Shown in pieces: positions 24,657 through 32,905 of a stretch of DNA of 52,647 nucleotides. Each line of letters starts with the position of its first letter. Position 1 is the stretch's first letter. A program made the position numbers and the translations under genes. Origin of the DNA: Bacteroidaceae bacterium (lineage in GTDB: Bacteria; Bacteroidota; Bacteroidia; Bacteroidales; Bacteroidaceae); NCBI GenBank assembly GCA_017427065.1, contig JAFRTL010000019.1, positions 1 to 52,647 on the forward strand, read 5' to 3'. Below the pieces are notes generated by a model. The model ran no database searches, was not told where the DNA came from, and saw only the letters and a list, made by a program, of their open reading frames with translations.

Positions 24657-26183
24657 TTAATGTTTAAAGTGTCTAAATCCAGTGGTTACCATACTGAGTC
24701 CATGTTCATTGGCGCAATCCACGCTTTCTTTGTCACGAATACTACCTCCAGGCTGAATCACTGCTGTGATACCTTCCTTTGCAGCCAATTCCACACAATC
24801 AGGGAATGGAAAGAATGCATCACTAGCCATCACAGCACCATTTAGGTCAAAGCCAAAACCTTTAGCTTTCTCAATGGCTTGTTTCAATGCATCCACACGA
24901 CTCGTCTGTCCCACCCCACTTGCCAAAAGTTGCTTATTCTTAGCCAACACAATAGCATTCGATTTACTCTGTTTCACAATCTTATTAGCAAAGAGCATAT
25001 CTTCCACTTCAGAATCCGTTGGCTGTTTATCAGTAACAGGAGTGAGGTCTTCAGGAGATTCCTGTTTCAAATCACGATCCTGTACCAATACACCATTCAG
25101 CATTGAGCGGAACTGCACCTTTGGCATCTCTAGTGGTTTACGTACCAAAATAATGCGATTTTTCTTCTGATCTAATATCTCAAGAGCATCCACATCATAG
25201 TCGGGGGCTATGATTACTTCAAAGAAAATCTTGTTAATTTCCTCAGCTGCTGCCCTGTCTATCACGGCATTGGTAACCAACACCCCTCCAAAAGCAGATA
25301 CAGGATCGCCTGCAAGAGCATCTTTCCAAGCTTCAAGTACTGTAGGACGAGAAGCCAGACCACAAGCATTGTTGTGTTTCAGAATTGCAAATGTCAACTC
25401 ATCTTCATATTCGTCTATCAACTCTACTGCAGCAGTAATATCCTGCAGGTTATTATAGCTGATTTCCTTTCCATGAATCTGGTCGAACATCGCATCCAAA
25501 TCTCCAAAGAAATAACCCTTTTGATGAGGGTTCTCACCATAACGCAAAACTTTACGCTGACTTACTGCACAACGGAAGGCGCTAATTTCATCTCCATCAA
25601 AATAATTGAAGATGGCAGAATCATAGTTGGAACTTACTCCGAAAGCCTCCTTTGCCAGCCATCGACGTTCAGCTAATGTTGTACATGCACCATGTTCCAT
25701 CAGCATGTCAAGTAAAGGTTGGTATTGTTGTTTACTGGCTACGATAGCTACATCCTTAAAATTCTTTGCAGCAGCACGAATCAAACTGATGCCACCTATA
25801 TCAATTTTTTCAATGATATCTGATTCAGAAGCCCCACTTCTCACCGTTTCCTCAAAAGGATAGAGATCTACAATGACTAAGTCGATCTCAGGAATTTCAT
25901 ATTTCTGCATCTGCTCTTGGTCTTGTTCAACATCACGACGAGCCAAGATTCCACCAAACACCTTTGGATGCAACGTCTTCACCCTACCTCCTAAAATACT
26001 AGGATAAGTCGTCAAATCTTCCACAGCCTGACAAGGACACCCCAAACTCTCAATAAACTGTCGGGTACCACCAGTAGAGAGGAAACTCACACCTTCTTCG
26101 TGCAACTTATTTATAATCTCATCCAGTCCATCTTTGTGATAAACCGATATCAATGCAGTCTTAATCCGCTTTGTTTCCGACAT
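24657..26183 (-). CDS. purH: bifunctional AICAR transformylase / IMP cyclohydrolase
   Basis: A 508-aa enzyme catalysing the last two steps of IMP synthesis. The N-terminal MGS-like cyclohydrolase domain covers about 1-195 (ALISVYHKDGLDEII, STGGTRQFIESLG, GGRVKTLHPKVFGGILARR), and the transformylase domain follows (LRYGENPHQKGYFFGD, LKHNNACGLA, DAFFPFPDCVELAAKEG, IQPGGSIRDKESV). It leads the cell-shape operon, 12 bp before mreB, coupling purine synthesis to the mre genes by co-transcription; the arrangement is familiar in Bacteroidales. Confidence 0.96.
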   Translation of the reverse strand: MSETKRIKTALISVYHKDGLDEIINKLHEEGVSFLSTGGTRQFIESLGCPCQAVEDLTTYPSILGGRVKTLHPKVFGGILARRDVEQDQEQMQKYEIPEIDLVIVDLYPFEETVRSGASESDIIEKIDIGGISLIRAAAKNFKDVAIVASKQQYQPLLDMLMEHGACTTLAERRWLAKEAFGVSSNYDSAIFNYFDGDEISAFRCAVSQRKVLRYGENPHQKGYFFGDLDAMFDQIHGKEISYNNLQDITAAVELIDEYEDELTFAILKHNNACGLASRPTVLEAWKDALAGDPVSAFGGVLVTNAVIDRAAAEEINKIFFEVIIAPDYDVDALEILDQKKNRIILVRKPLEMPKVQFRSMLNGVLVQDRDLKQESPEDLTPVTDKQPTDSEVEDMLFANKIVKQSKSNAIVLAKNKQLLASGVGQTSRVDALKQAIEKAKGFGFDLNGAVMASDAFFPFPDCVELAAKEGITAVIQPGGSIRDKESVDCANEHGLSMVTTGFRHFKH

Positions 26184-26233
26184 GATAGTTCTATGTTTTT
26201 ATGTTTAAAGCAATTTTTATATACAATCTCCTG

Positions 26234-26241
26234 CAAAAATA
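26234..26241 (-). promoter_or_regulatory. -7 element of the purH-mre operon promoter
   Basis: On the minus strand TATTTTTG (26241-26234) matches TAnnTTTG; no clear -33 TTG was seen. The leader to the ATG at 26183 would be about 45 nt. Confidence 0.5.
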
Positions 26242-26322
26242 CGCATTTTTCAGGACATTCTTCACTTTTATGTTATTTTTCCCCTTATTATTTTTATGAT
26301 TATTAATTTTTAACAAAGAAAA

Positions 26323-26348
26323 AAAGGTCTCCGATAAAGGAGACCTTT
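26323..26348 (-). terminator. intrinsic terminator after the M13 peptidase operon
   Basis: AAAGGTCTCC pairs perfectly with GGAGACCTTT (10 bp, 6-nt loop). On the minus strand the stem is followed by TTTTTCTTTG. It lies 37 bp past the peptidase stop at 26385. Confidence 0.92.
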
Positions 26349-26384
26349 CATTATTGTTAATTGATGACTATTAATAACTGAAAG

Positions 26385-28415
26385 TTACCAAACGTTCACG
26401 CGCTTTTCCTTCTCAATATACATCGGATCGCTAGGCTGAATATTGAAAGCCTCGTACCAAGCATCAATCTGTGGCAGAGCACCATCTACGCGCCATTTAC
26501 CCAGTGCATGGGAGTCGCTCTTCGTGCGGTTGCGAATCTCAGCCTCAGTGATGTTCTGACCCCATACTGTTGCATATGCCAAGAAGAAACGCTGCTCTGG
26601 GGTATACCCATCCTTATCAGGCAGAGGGTTGTCCTTTGTAGCATTCTTAAATGCTTGGAAAGCCACCTTCAAGCCACCATGGTCGGCAATATTTTCACCT
26701 TGAGTTAAACTACCATTACCGAACACGCCAGGAGTCACCTCAATGGCAGAGAAGAAGTCCACCATTACCTGTGCACGCTTCTTGAACTCATCGGCATCTG
26801 CTTCGGTCCACCAGTCTTTCAGGTTACCATCCTTGTCGTACTGACGACCCTGATCATCAAATCCGTGAGTCATTTCATGACCAATCACCACACCGATAGC
26901 ACCATAGTTAAAGGCATCATCTGCCTCCATGTCGAAGAATGGGTACTGAAGGATACCTGCAGGGAAGCAGATTTCATTGGTTGTTGGGTTATAATATGCA
27001 TTTACAGTCTGAGGAGTCATACCCCACTCGTCTCTATCCACTGGTTTACCAAACTGGCTCATACGATAGGCAGAACTCCAACGGCTTACGCGCTTCATAT
27101 TCTCCCAGTAAGAATCATTGTTGATTTCCAGTTCACTATAATCTCTCCACTTATCAGGATAGCCGATCTTCACGTAGAAGGTAGAGAGCTTATCAAGAGC
27201 CTTAGCCTTAGTCTCATCACTCATCCATTCCAAACCACGGATGCGCTCACCAAGAGCCTCCTGCAAATTGGCTACCAGCGTCTTCATACGCTCCTTAGCC
27301 TCTGCTGGGAAATACTTCTCAACATACATCTGGCCTACGCCCTCACCCAGTGCAGAACCTACAACACCTACGGCACGACGCCAACGAGGCTGCTGCTCAG
27401 CAGTACCACGCATCACACGACTGTTGAAGTCGAAGTTCTCTTCCACGATAGCATCGCTCAGCGTACCTGCAGCTGCATCGATGAGCTTCCACTGCAAGTA
27501 AAGTTTCTGCTTGGCAGCAGGCAAGGTATTAATGATATCGGCAGCTTCCTTCAGAGAGTTAGGCTGACCAACGATAATCTCCTTCACGCCATTCAGACCT
27601 ACTTCACTGAGGTAAGTGTCCCACTCGAAGGTAGGGTATTGCTTTTTCAGATCGTCCAAGCTGATTTTGTTATAATTTGCTTCTGGATCACGCATCTCTA
27701 CGCGAGAGCGGAATGCCTTTGCCAAACGAGTCTCCACATCCATCACGATGTCACGAGTCTGTTCAGCTTTAGTCTGGTCGAAACCACAGAGCATCAGCAA
27801 CTTCACCACATGGCTCTTGAAGGCCTCACGGATACGTACAGTAGCCTCGTCATCCTCCAGATAATAGTCACGCTGGCCCATACTCAGACCACCCTGTCCC
27901 ATCTGTACAGCATTCACTTTACTATCCTTATCATCAGCACTCACACCCAGTCCGAAATAGGTACGAACACCAATTTGAGAAAGCTGTGCCAACTTCTTAT
28001 ACAATGACTTACGATCAGTGTAGTTGTTGATGTCTTCCAAGTCGGCCTTGATAGGCCCATAGCCTTCGTTGTTCAGCTTCACGCTATCCATCACTACATT
28101 ATAGAGAGTGCCTATCTTCTGAGCGACAGAACCTGCAGGATTCTCCTGAGCTGCCAGTTCCTCAACGATACCACGGATACGTACATTGTTATCTTCGGCC
28201 AGTTTGTCGAAAGAACCAAAGCGAGAATAAGCGGCAGGCAGAGGGTTGTTCTTCTGCCAACCACCAGTTGCATACTGGTAAAAATCGGTTCCAGGAGTCA
28301 CCGATGTGTCAAAGTTCTCTAAGTGCAAACCAGAGGTCAACTGCTGTCCTCCGTTGTCACAACTTGCTACCATCATACAGAGGGCTGCAAGTGGCAAAAA
28401 TGTTTTCATTTTCAT
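26385..28415 (-). CDS. pepO: M13-family zinc metallopeptidase (PepO/neprilysin-like), lipoprotein
   Basis: A 676-aa zinc endopeptidase with a lipoprotein signal (MKMKTFLPLAALCMMVASC), so it acts on peptides in the periplasm or at the cell surface. VIGHEMTHGFDDQGRQ contains the HExxH zinc motif at 513-517, and GENIADHGGL at 573-582 supplies the third ligand Glu574 and catalytic Asp. NAYYNPTTNEICFPAGIL is the substrate-binding NAYY motif, and the protein ends in VNVW, close to the M13 C-terminal Trp. It lies 21 bp after the ABC-F gene and is followed by a strong terminator, so it is the last gene of that operon. Confidence 0.95.
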   Translation of the reverse strand: MKMKTFLPLAALCMMVASCDNGGQQLTSGLHLENFDTSVTPGTDFYQYATGGWQKNNPLPAAYSRFGSFDKLAEDNNVRIRGIVEELAAQENPAGSVAQKIGTLYNVVMDSVKLNNEGYGPIKADLEDINNYTDRKSLYKKLAQLSQIGVRTYFGLGVSADDKDSKVNAVQMGQGGLSMGQRDYYLEDDEATVRIREAFKSHVVKLLMLCGFDQTKAEQTRDIVMDVETRLAKAFRSRVEMRDPEANYNKISLDDLKKQYPTFEWDTYLSEVGLNGVKEIIVGQPNSLKEAADIINTLPAAKQKLYLQWKLIDAAAGTLSDAIVEENFDFNSRVMRGTAEQQPRWRRAVGVVGSALGEGVGQMYVEKYFPAEAKERMKTLVANLQEALGERIRGLEWMSDETKAKALDKLSTFYVKIGYPDKWRDYSELEINNDSYWENMKRVSRWSSAYRMSQFGKPVDRDEWGMTPQTVNAYYNPTTNEICFPAGILQYPFFDMEADDAFNYGAIGVVIGHEMTHGFDDQGRQYDKDGNLKDWWTEADADEFKKRAQVMVDFFSAIEVTPGVFGNGSLTQGENIADHGGLKVAFQAFKNATKDNPLPDKDGYTPEQRFFLAYATVWGQNITEAEIRNRTKSDSHALGKWRVDGALPQIDAWYEAFNIQPSDPMYIEKEKRVNVW

Positions 28416-28436
28416 TTTACTTTATAATATTAAGTT

Positions 28437-30383
28437 TCACTGTCTTATGTTTTCCAGCTCTTCAGAGGCGCGTTCCCAATCCTCCACTATTTCATCAAGC
28501 TTATGCTTCAGTTTCCCATGTTTCTCGTAGAGACTCATGTCACTGGCGCCGTCAGGAGTTGCCATCTGAGCTTCCAGAATGGAAATGGCAGCCTCCAATT
28601 CTGTGATACTCTGTTCACAGTCGGATACCAACTTTTCCAGCCTCTTCACTTTCTTGTTATATTTCTTTTGTTCTTCGTAAGTGAGGGCTCCTTCTGACTT
28701 TTGCTTGTCGATTACAACAGATTCTTCCACAGGTTTAGCAAATAAAGCATCCAGTCGTTCAAACGGTGCTGTCTGAGCTGCCTTACTTTGAAGGAAATCG
28801 TAGATACCGCCCAAATGTACCTTTACCTTCCCCCCACCGAACTCATAGACTTTAGTTACCAGTCCGTCCAAGAAGTCACGATCATGACTTACCACGATCA
28901 CTGTGCCATCGAAATCTTTGATAGCATCCTTCAGCACATCCTTAGAACGCATGTCCAGATGGTTCGTAGGTTCATCTAATATAAGGAAGTTCACAGGTTC
29001 CAGAAGCAGTTTTATCATAGCCAGACGGGAACGCTCGCCACCACTTAATACCTTAACCTTTTTCTCTGAGGCTTCACCTCCGAACATGAAAGCTCCAAGA
29101 ATATCACGAATCTTCAAGCGAATATCACCCACAGCGGCATGGTCAATAGTGTCGAACACCGTGAGGTTTTCATTCAGAAGCTGAGCCTGATTCTGAGCAA
29201 AATAGCCTATCTTCACGTTATGCCCCAGCGTGAGTTTACCCGTATAATCGTGAATTTGCTGCATGATGCACTTTACCAGCGTGGTCTTACCTTCACCATT
29301 CTTTCCTACAAAGGCCACCTTTTCTCCACGATTAATGGTAAGGTTCACGTCGTGAAATACCACATGGTCTCCATATGCCTTAGCAACATCTTCACAAATC
29401 ACGGGATAGCTGCCACTTCGGTCACTGCAAGTGAACTTTAAGCGTAGGCGTGAGTTATCCACTTCGTCTATCTCTATAGGCACCACCTTCTCCAACTGCT
29501 TGATACGGCTCTGCACCTGCACAGCTTTAGTGGCCTTATAGCGGAAACGCTCTATGAAGTCGGTAGTATCCTGAATCATCTTCTGCTGATTCTCATAGGC
29601 ACGAAGCTGCTGCTCACGACGCTCTTCACGCAACTTCATAAAGGCATCATAGCCCACTTTGTAGTCATAGAGTTTTCCCACGGAGAGTTCCATGGTGCGG
29701 GTACATACGTTGTTCAAGAAAGCTCTATCATGGCTAACCAACATCACAGCCCCACTGCTCTGTTCCAAAAAAGATTCCAACCACTGGATACTTTCAATGT
29801 CCAAATGGTTAGTAGGCTCATCCAGAAGAAGCACATCTGGTTTCTGAAGCAAGAGCTTAGCCAGCTCTATGCGCATACGCCAACCTCCGGAAAACTCGCT
29901 CGTAGGGCGATCAAAATCACTACGCAGGAATCCCAGTCCCATCAGTGTGCGTTCCAGTTCTGCCTCATAGCCAGCGCCAGCCACCATCTGCAGATGTTCC
30001 TGCAGGTGGGTGCACTGGTCTATTAGTTTTTGATAGGCTTTGCTCTCATAGTCGGTACGCTCAGCCAGTTCCATGTTCATCCGCTCCACCTCTGCCTGCA
30101 TCTGTCTGATACCTTCGAAAGCCAGCTCACTCTCCTCACGCACAGTTCGTTCATCTGTCAGTTTCATCACTTGTGGCAGATAACCTACAGTGCAGTCTTT
30201 AGGTTTTGAGACAGTCCCAGAGGTAGGGTTCTGCAATCCTGCCAGTATCTTCAGCATGGTGCTCTTGCCAGCGCCGTTCTTACCAACTAAGGCAATGCGG
30301 TCACGCTTATTAATCACAAAGCTCACGTCGCTGAAAAGCGGAGTACTATTGAACTCTACCTTAAGGCAGTCTGCGGAAATCAT
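28437..30383 (-). CDS. ABC-F family ATP-binding protein
   Basis: A 648-aa soluble protein with two ABC ATPase domains and no membrane segments, as in ribosome-acting ABC-F factors. Domain 1 has GKNGAGKST and SGGWRMRIELAKLL; domain 2 has GKNGEGKTT and SGGERSRLAMIKLL; each is followed by LLDEPTNHLD or LILDEPTNHLD. A charged linker near 240-310 includes the RFRYKATKAVQVQSRIKQL segment typical of the P-site tRNA interaction motif, and the last 120 residues form a C-terminal coiled coil as in Uup. It may act in translation stress or DNA transposition control (Uup-like); antibiotic resistance is not indicated by the sequence. The start lies 16 bp after the ABM lipoprotein stop. Confidence 0.93.
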   Translation of the reverse strand: MISADCLKVEFNSTPLFSDVSFVINKRDRIALVGKNGAGKSTMLKILAGLQNPTSGTVSKPKDCTVGYLPQVMKLTDERTVREESELAFEGIRQMQAEVERMNMELAERTDYESKAYQKLIDQCTHLQEHLQMVAGAGYEAELERTLMGLGFLRSDFDRPTSEFSGGWRMRIELAKLLLQKPDVLLLDEPTNHLDIESIQWLESFLEQSSGAVMLVSHDRAFLNNVCTRTMELSVGKLYDYKVGYDAFMKLREERREQQLRAYENQQKMIQDTTDFIERFRYKATKAVQVQSRIKQLEKVVPIEIDEVDNSRLRLKFTCSDRSGSYPVICEDVAKAYGDHVVFHDVNLTINRGEKVAFVGKNGEGKTTLVKCIMQQIHDYTGKLTLGHNVKIGYFAQNQAQLLNENLTVFDTIDHAAVGDIRLKIRDILGAFMFGGEASEKKVKVLSGGERSRLAMIKLLLEPVNFLILDEPTNHLDMRSKDVLKDAIKDFDGTVIVVSHDRDFLDGLVTKVYEFGGGKVKVHLGGIYDFLQSKAAQTAPFERLDALFAKPVEESVVIDKQKSEGALTYEEQKKYNKKVKRLEKLVSDCEQSITELEAAISILEAQMATPDGASDMSLYEKHGKLKHKLDEIVEDWERASEELENIRQ

Positions 30384-30399
30384 GTATTACTATTTTGTA

Positions 30400-31095
30400 T
30401 TACTCTGCCATACGATCGGCTGTAGAAGAAGCCGTCATATCCTTGATTTTGGCCTGAGTCTCGATAAAGTGAGGCAGCTCTTTATGATGGTCTGAAGCAG
30501 CCTGGTCTTTCCAAACCTCCAGCAACAGCAGTGTGTCGTCCTTTGTCAAACTCTTATAGTAGTCGTAGATCACACAACCTTCTTCCTTGTTAGACTCCTC
30601 AATAGCCCATTGCACGGCGTCAATGTAGGCATCACGCTGAGCAGTAGTCTTAACGATGTTCAGACGGAAAGGCTTGGCAGGATCCAAAGTCACTTCCTTA
30701 GGCTGATTGATCTGCTTGATATCCAGTTTACCTAATGCCTGAATCTGAGGTACCAAGGTAGTAAAATGAGAAGAAGCCATGTGCTTGTCTAAAGAAGCCT
30801 GGTCTTTCCAAGTCTCGAAAATCAGCATAGTGCCAGGACGAGATACACTCTCCAAGATATCATAACCTATCACACCCTCATCGTTCAGAGAAGCAGCAAC
30901 CAATTGCTTACCCAGTTCTACAACCTGATCGTGGTTCTCAGGGCTCACGGTGAGGTCACAGTTCATACGGATAAAAGCCAACTCCTCAGCAGGAGCTACG
31001 GTTTCAACATTTTCAGTTTGCTGAGTCTTATTGCCTCCACAGGCAGTAAGAGCGGCAGCTACAACGGCCACCATCATCCATAATGTCTTTTTCAT
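30400..31095 (-). CDS. lipoprotein with two antibiotic-biosynthesis-monooxygenase (ABM) domains
   Basis: A 231-aa lipoprotein (MKKTLWMMVAVVAAALTAC, then GGNKTQQ). Two ABM/YgiN-like ferredoxin-fold repeats follow. The first runs at about 40-130 (VIGYDILESVSRPGTMLIFE, TWKDQASLDKHMASSHF). The second runs at about 140-225 (GCVIYDYYKSLTKDDTLLLL, EVWKDQAASDHHKELPHF). Such domains can act as small monooxygenases or quinone-binding proteins; a periplasmic or surface location is unusual for the family. The reaction is unknown. It has a good promoter (31140-31170) and leads the ABC-F/M13 operon. Confidence 0.88.
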   Translation of the reverse strand: MKKTLWMMVAVVAAALTACGGNKTQQTENVETVAPAEELAFIRMNCDLTVSPENHDQVVELGKQLVAASLNDEGVIGYDILESVSRPGTMLIFETWKDQASLDKHMASSHFTTLVPQIQALGKLDIKQINQPKEVTLDPAKPFRLNIVKTTAQRDAYIDAVQWAIEESNKEEGCVIYDYYKSLTKDDTLLLLEVWKDQAASDHHKELPHFIETQAKIKDMTASSTADRMAE

Positions 31096-31139
31096 AATCT
31101 TTTTACCTTTTGTTGTATAAATATTAAAAAATCAAGGTG

Positions 31140-31170
31140 CAAAATTAGTGGTTTTCTGAAAGATATGCAA
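31140..31170 (-). promoter_or_regulatory. promoter of the ABM/ABC-F/pepO operon
   Basis: On the minus strand TTG (31170-31168) and TAATTTTG (31147-31140) are separated by 20 bp, a full consensus match. The start near 31133 gives a 38-nt leader. Confidence 0.75.
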
Positions 31171-31185
31171 AAAAAGGCAAAAAAA

Positions 31186-32553
31186 CTATGCCATTACGAG
31201 CCAAGAAAGCAATAAAAGCAATTGAAGAATCCAGAAAGTGATGCCCAATGCAAAGGTAATCTGATTGTCACGCTGGTAATTCTTCTCAAACCACGCACGA
31301 CTCTCCCACCGATGCGACAGCCACGAAAGGGTGCGTCCGTTCTTGCCCAATGCAGCCATTGGCAGTAAGTAAAGCAAACCAAAAGGACTGAGCCCTACGA
31401 GCAACAATAGCAGAACTACCGAAAGAAAATAGAGGGACCATTTGTTTTTAAGAGTGTGGCATACAGCATAGAACTGAGGGAAGAGGCTAGCTATCCAATC
31501 CCACCCCTCTATTCCCTTTGGAAGCTGAGAATCAGTTACAGTGCGTTTTAGCACCTCACCAGCAGGGATTTCTCTACCATAAAGATATTCAGCATTTTGC
31601 GCAGTCAATTGAGGGTGCAAACTCATATAATGACTGGCAAAAGCCTTATAGTCTTTGTTCTCTTTCAGAGGATAAATCTCAAAAGTTCCATCATCTTTCT
31701 GGTAAAACAATGTTTCTACCTTCGGATCCTTGAAGAGGCGTGGAAACCACATGCCATAGCGTTCTGTCACCATCTGCTGAAAGTTCTCGTAGTCATCATA
31801 GTCGGCCACCCAGAAAATCACCTTTCCTAGATAACCATTCTGCACACATTGATTAAACTCCCAAAGGAAGTTATCCGTCATGTTGATGCGTTGCAAGATG
31901 ACAGGCGCCTTACGTTGCAGCTCTATTACCAGGTCCTTCCACCCCTCTCCTACATAGATGCGCTTAGCGCCCTGAGGCGGCATCAACTCATCGGGTTTTC
32001 CAATCGCATAAGGATGGAAAAGATCCTTCAAGGCCACCATCAGTTTCTTCTCGCTATCCTTGTATTTCTCATCATCTTTGAAACTACGTAAGAAGAGGAT
32101 GAAATACTGCAGGTACTGAACATGCTCTTCACTATAGAATGATTGCCTACCCAACCACTTGTGTATCATCTGATAAACTGGTACCAACAGCAGTACTACC
32201 ATCGAAAGCGACAGCAAGATGTCGCGTATCTGAGGATAGAGTCCTGCCTGCCTGCTATCAAGTACCCCTTCTAGTAAGATATCGTAAATCATATAGCCAA
32301 TGAGCGCATAGAGAATCATGTCACCAATGGTTCTGGAACGCATAGCCCACTTGTAGTTTTTAGAGTGCGATGCCACAAATTTCAGGGGCAAAGTGATAAG
32401 CCAGAACAATATCAGATAGAAGGGCACCCGTATGAGTCCCCCAAAGAAAGCCCCTGCAAAATCCCCGAAGAATCTGGAGATCGGGCTCTGTAACGCATCG
32501 AACACCTTATCGGCAATCTGCTGCTGAGTTTCTGTCAGTTCCTGCCAAAGCAT
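31186..32553 (-). CDS. membrane protein of unknown function (paralogue 1)
   Basis: A 455-aa membrane protein. Three hydrophobic segments lie in the first 150 residues (FYLILFWLITLPLKFVA, MILYALIGYMIYDILLE, LSMVVLLLVPVYQMIHKW). A soluble middle domain of about 190 residues follows, starting with YFILFLRSFKDDE and containing AIGKPDELMPPQGAKRIYVG, KAPVILQRINMTDNFLWEF and KVIFWVADYDDYENF. The C-terminus has two or three more segments. The middle domain has an alternating strand/helix pattern and a TDNFLWEF motif, which recalls TIR-like or other Rossmann-type domains; this is inference. The ATG at 32553 follows the 62-aa gene's stop by 3 nt; an in-frame GTG lies just before it. Its paralogue is at 32906-34246. 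Confidence 0.8.
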   Translation of the reverse strand: MLWQELTETQQQIADKVFDALQSPISRFFGDFAGAFFGGLIRVPFYLILFWLITLPLKFVASHSKNYKWAMRSRTIGDMILYALIGYMIYDILLEGVLDSRQAGLYPQIRDILLSLSMVVLLLVPVYQMIHKWLGRQSFYSEEHVQYLQYFILFLRSFKDDEKYKDSEKKLMVALKDLFHPYAIGKPDELMPPQGAKRIYVGEGWKDLVIELQRKAPVILQRINMTDNFLWEFNQCVQNGYLGKVIFWVADYDDYENFQQMVTERYGMWFPRLFKDPKVETLFYQKDDGTFEIYPLKENKDYKAFASHYMSLHPQLTAQNAEYLYGREIPAGEVLKRTVTDSQLPKGIEGWDWIASLFPQFYAVCHTLKNKWSLYFLSVVLLLLLVGLSPFGLLYLLPMAALGKNGRTLSWLSHRWESRAWFEKNYQRDNQITFALGITFWILQLLLLLSWLVMA

Positions 32554-32556
32554 CAC

Positions 32557-32745
32557 TTAGTCCTGGTATTTAGTGAACTGGTATTTCTTCCTAAGTTGCT
32601 CCTTTACCTCTGGGGTCTGTGACGTGAAGAACCCCTTCCATCCTGGGCAATAGTTGATATGCCAGCGCCAAAACCTACCTAGCAAAGACTTCGGATCCTT
32701 GTCATACTGTGCTCTGATTTTGCAGTTCTTACATACATGTGCCAT
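32557..32745 (-). CDS. small C2HC protein of unknown function
   Basis: A 62-aa basic protein with Cys5, Cys8, His29 and Cys33 (HVCKNCK, RWHINYCPGWK), spacing that could bind one zinc ion. There is no signal peptide or membrane segment. It has its own consensus promoter 33 bp upstream and is followed after 3 nt by the first of two membrane paralogues, so it is probably co-expressed with it. I do not recognise the family. Confidence 0.75.
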   Translation of the reverse strand: MAHVCKNCKIRAQYDKDPKSLLGRFWRWHINYCPGWKGFFTSQTPEVKEQLRKKYQFTKYQD

Positions 32746-32777
32746 AATTTCGTTGTTTCAATTTTTTATATTCCACA

Positions 32778-32808
32778 CAAAGATAATACTAAGTAAATGA
32801 AAGCCCAA
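32778..32808 (-). promoter_or_regulatory. promoter of the C2HC/membrane-protein operon
   Basis: On the minus strand TTG (32808-32806), 20 bp, TATCTTTG (32785-32778). The leader to the ATG at 32745 is about 26 nt. Confidence 0.75.
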
Positions 32809-32858
32809 AAATGGGGGATGCGAAATGACTTAACTTTTCATCATAAAATATGACTTTC

Positions 32859-32902
32859 CTAGTGAGGGAGTAAAAAATCCCTAGTTAGGGAGATAAAATT
32901 TC
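32859..32902 (+). repeat. 22-bp tandem repeat array, locus B (2 units)
   Basis: Units 32859-32880 and 32881-32902 start CTAGTGAGGGAGTAAAAA and CTAGTTAGGGAGATAAAA. The first differs by one base from the best unit at locus A. The array sits between the promoter of the 62-aa gene and the stop of membrane paralogue 2, next to a palindrome TCATAAAATATGA (32841-32853). Confidence 0.87.
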
Positions 32903-32905
32903 ATA

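Noticed and set aside
26349-26384. Possible eighth heptamer array after the M13 peptidase
   Set aside because: A few T/A-rich 7-mers can be aligned, but the units are too different to call a repeat.
26865-28007. Long 380-codon open frame on the plus strand
   Set aside because: It lies antisense to the M13 peptidase, whose motifs are intact; the composition (His/Leu/Thr-rich) is that of a shadow frame.
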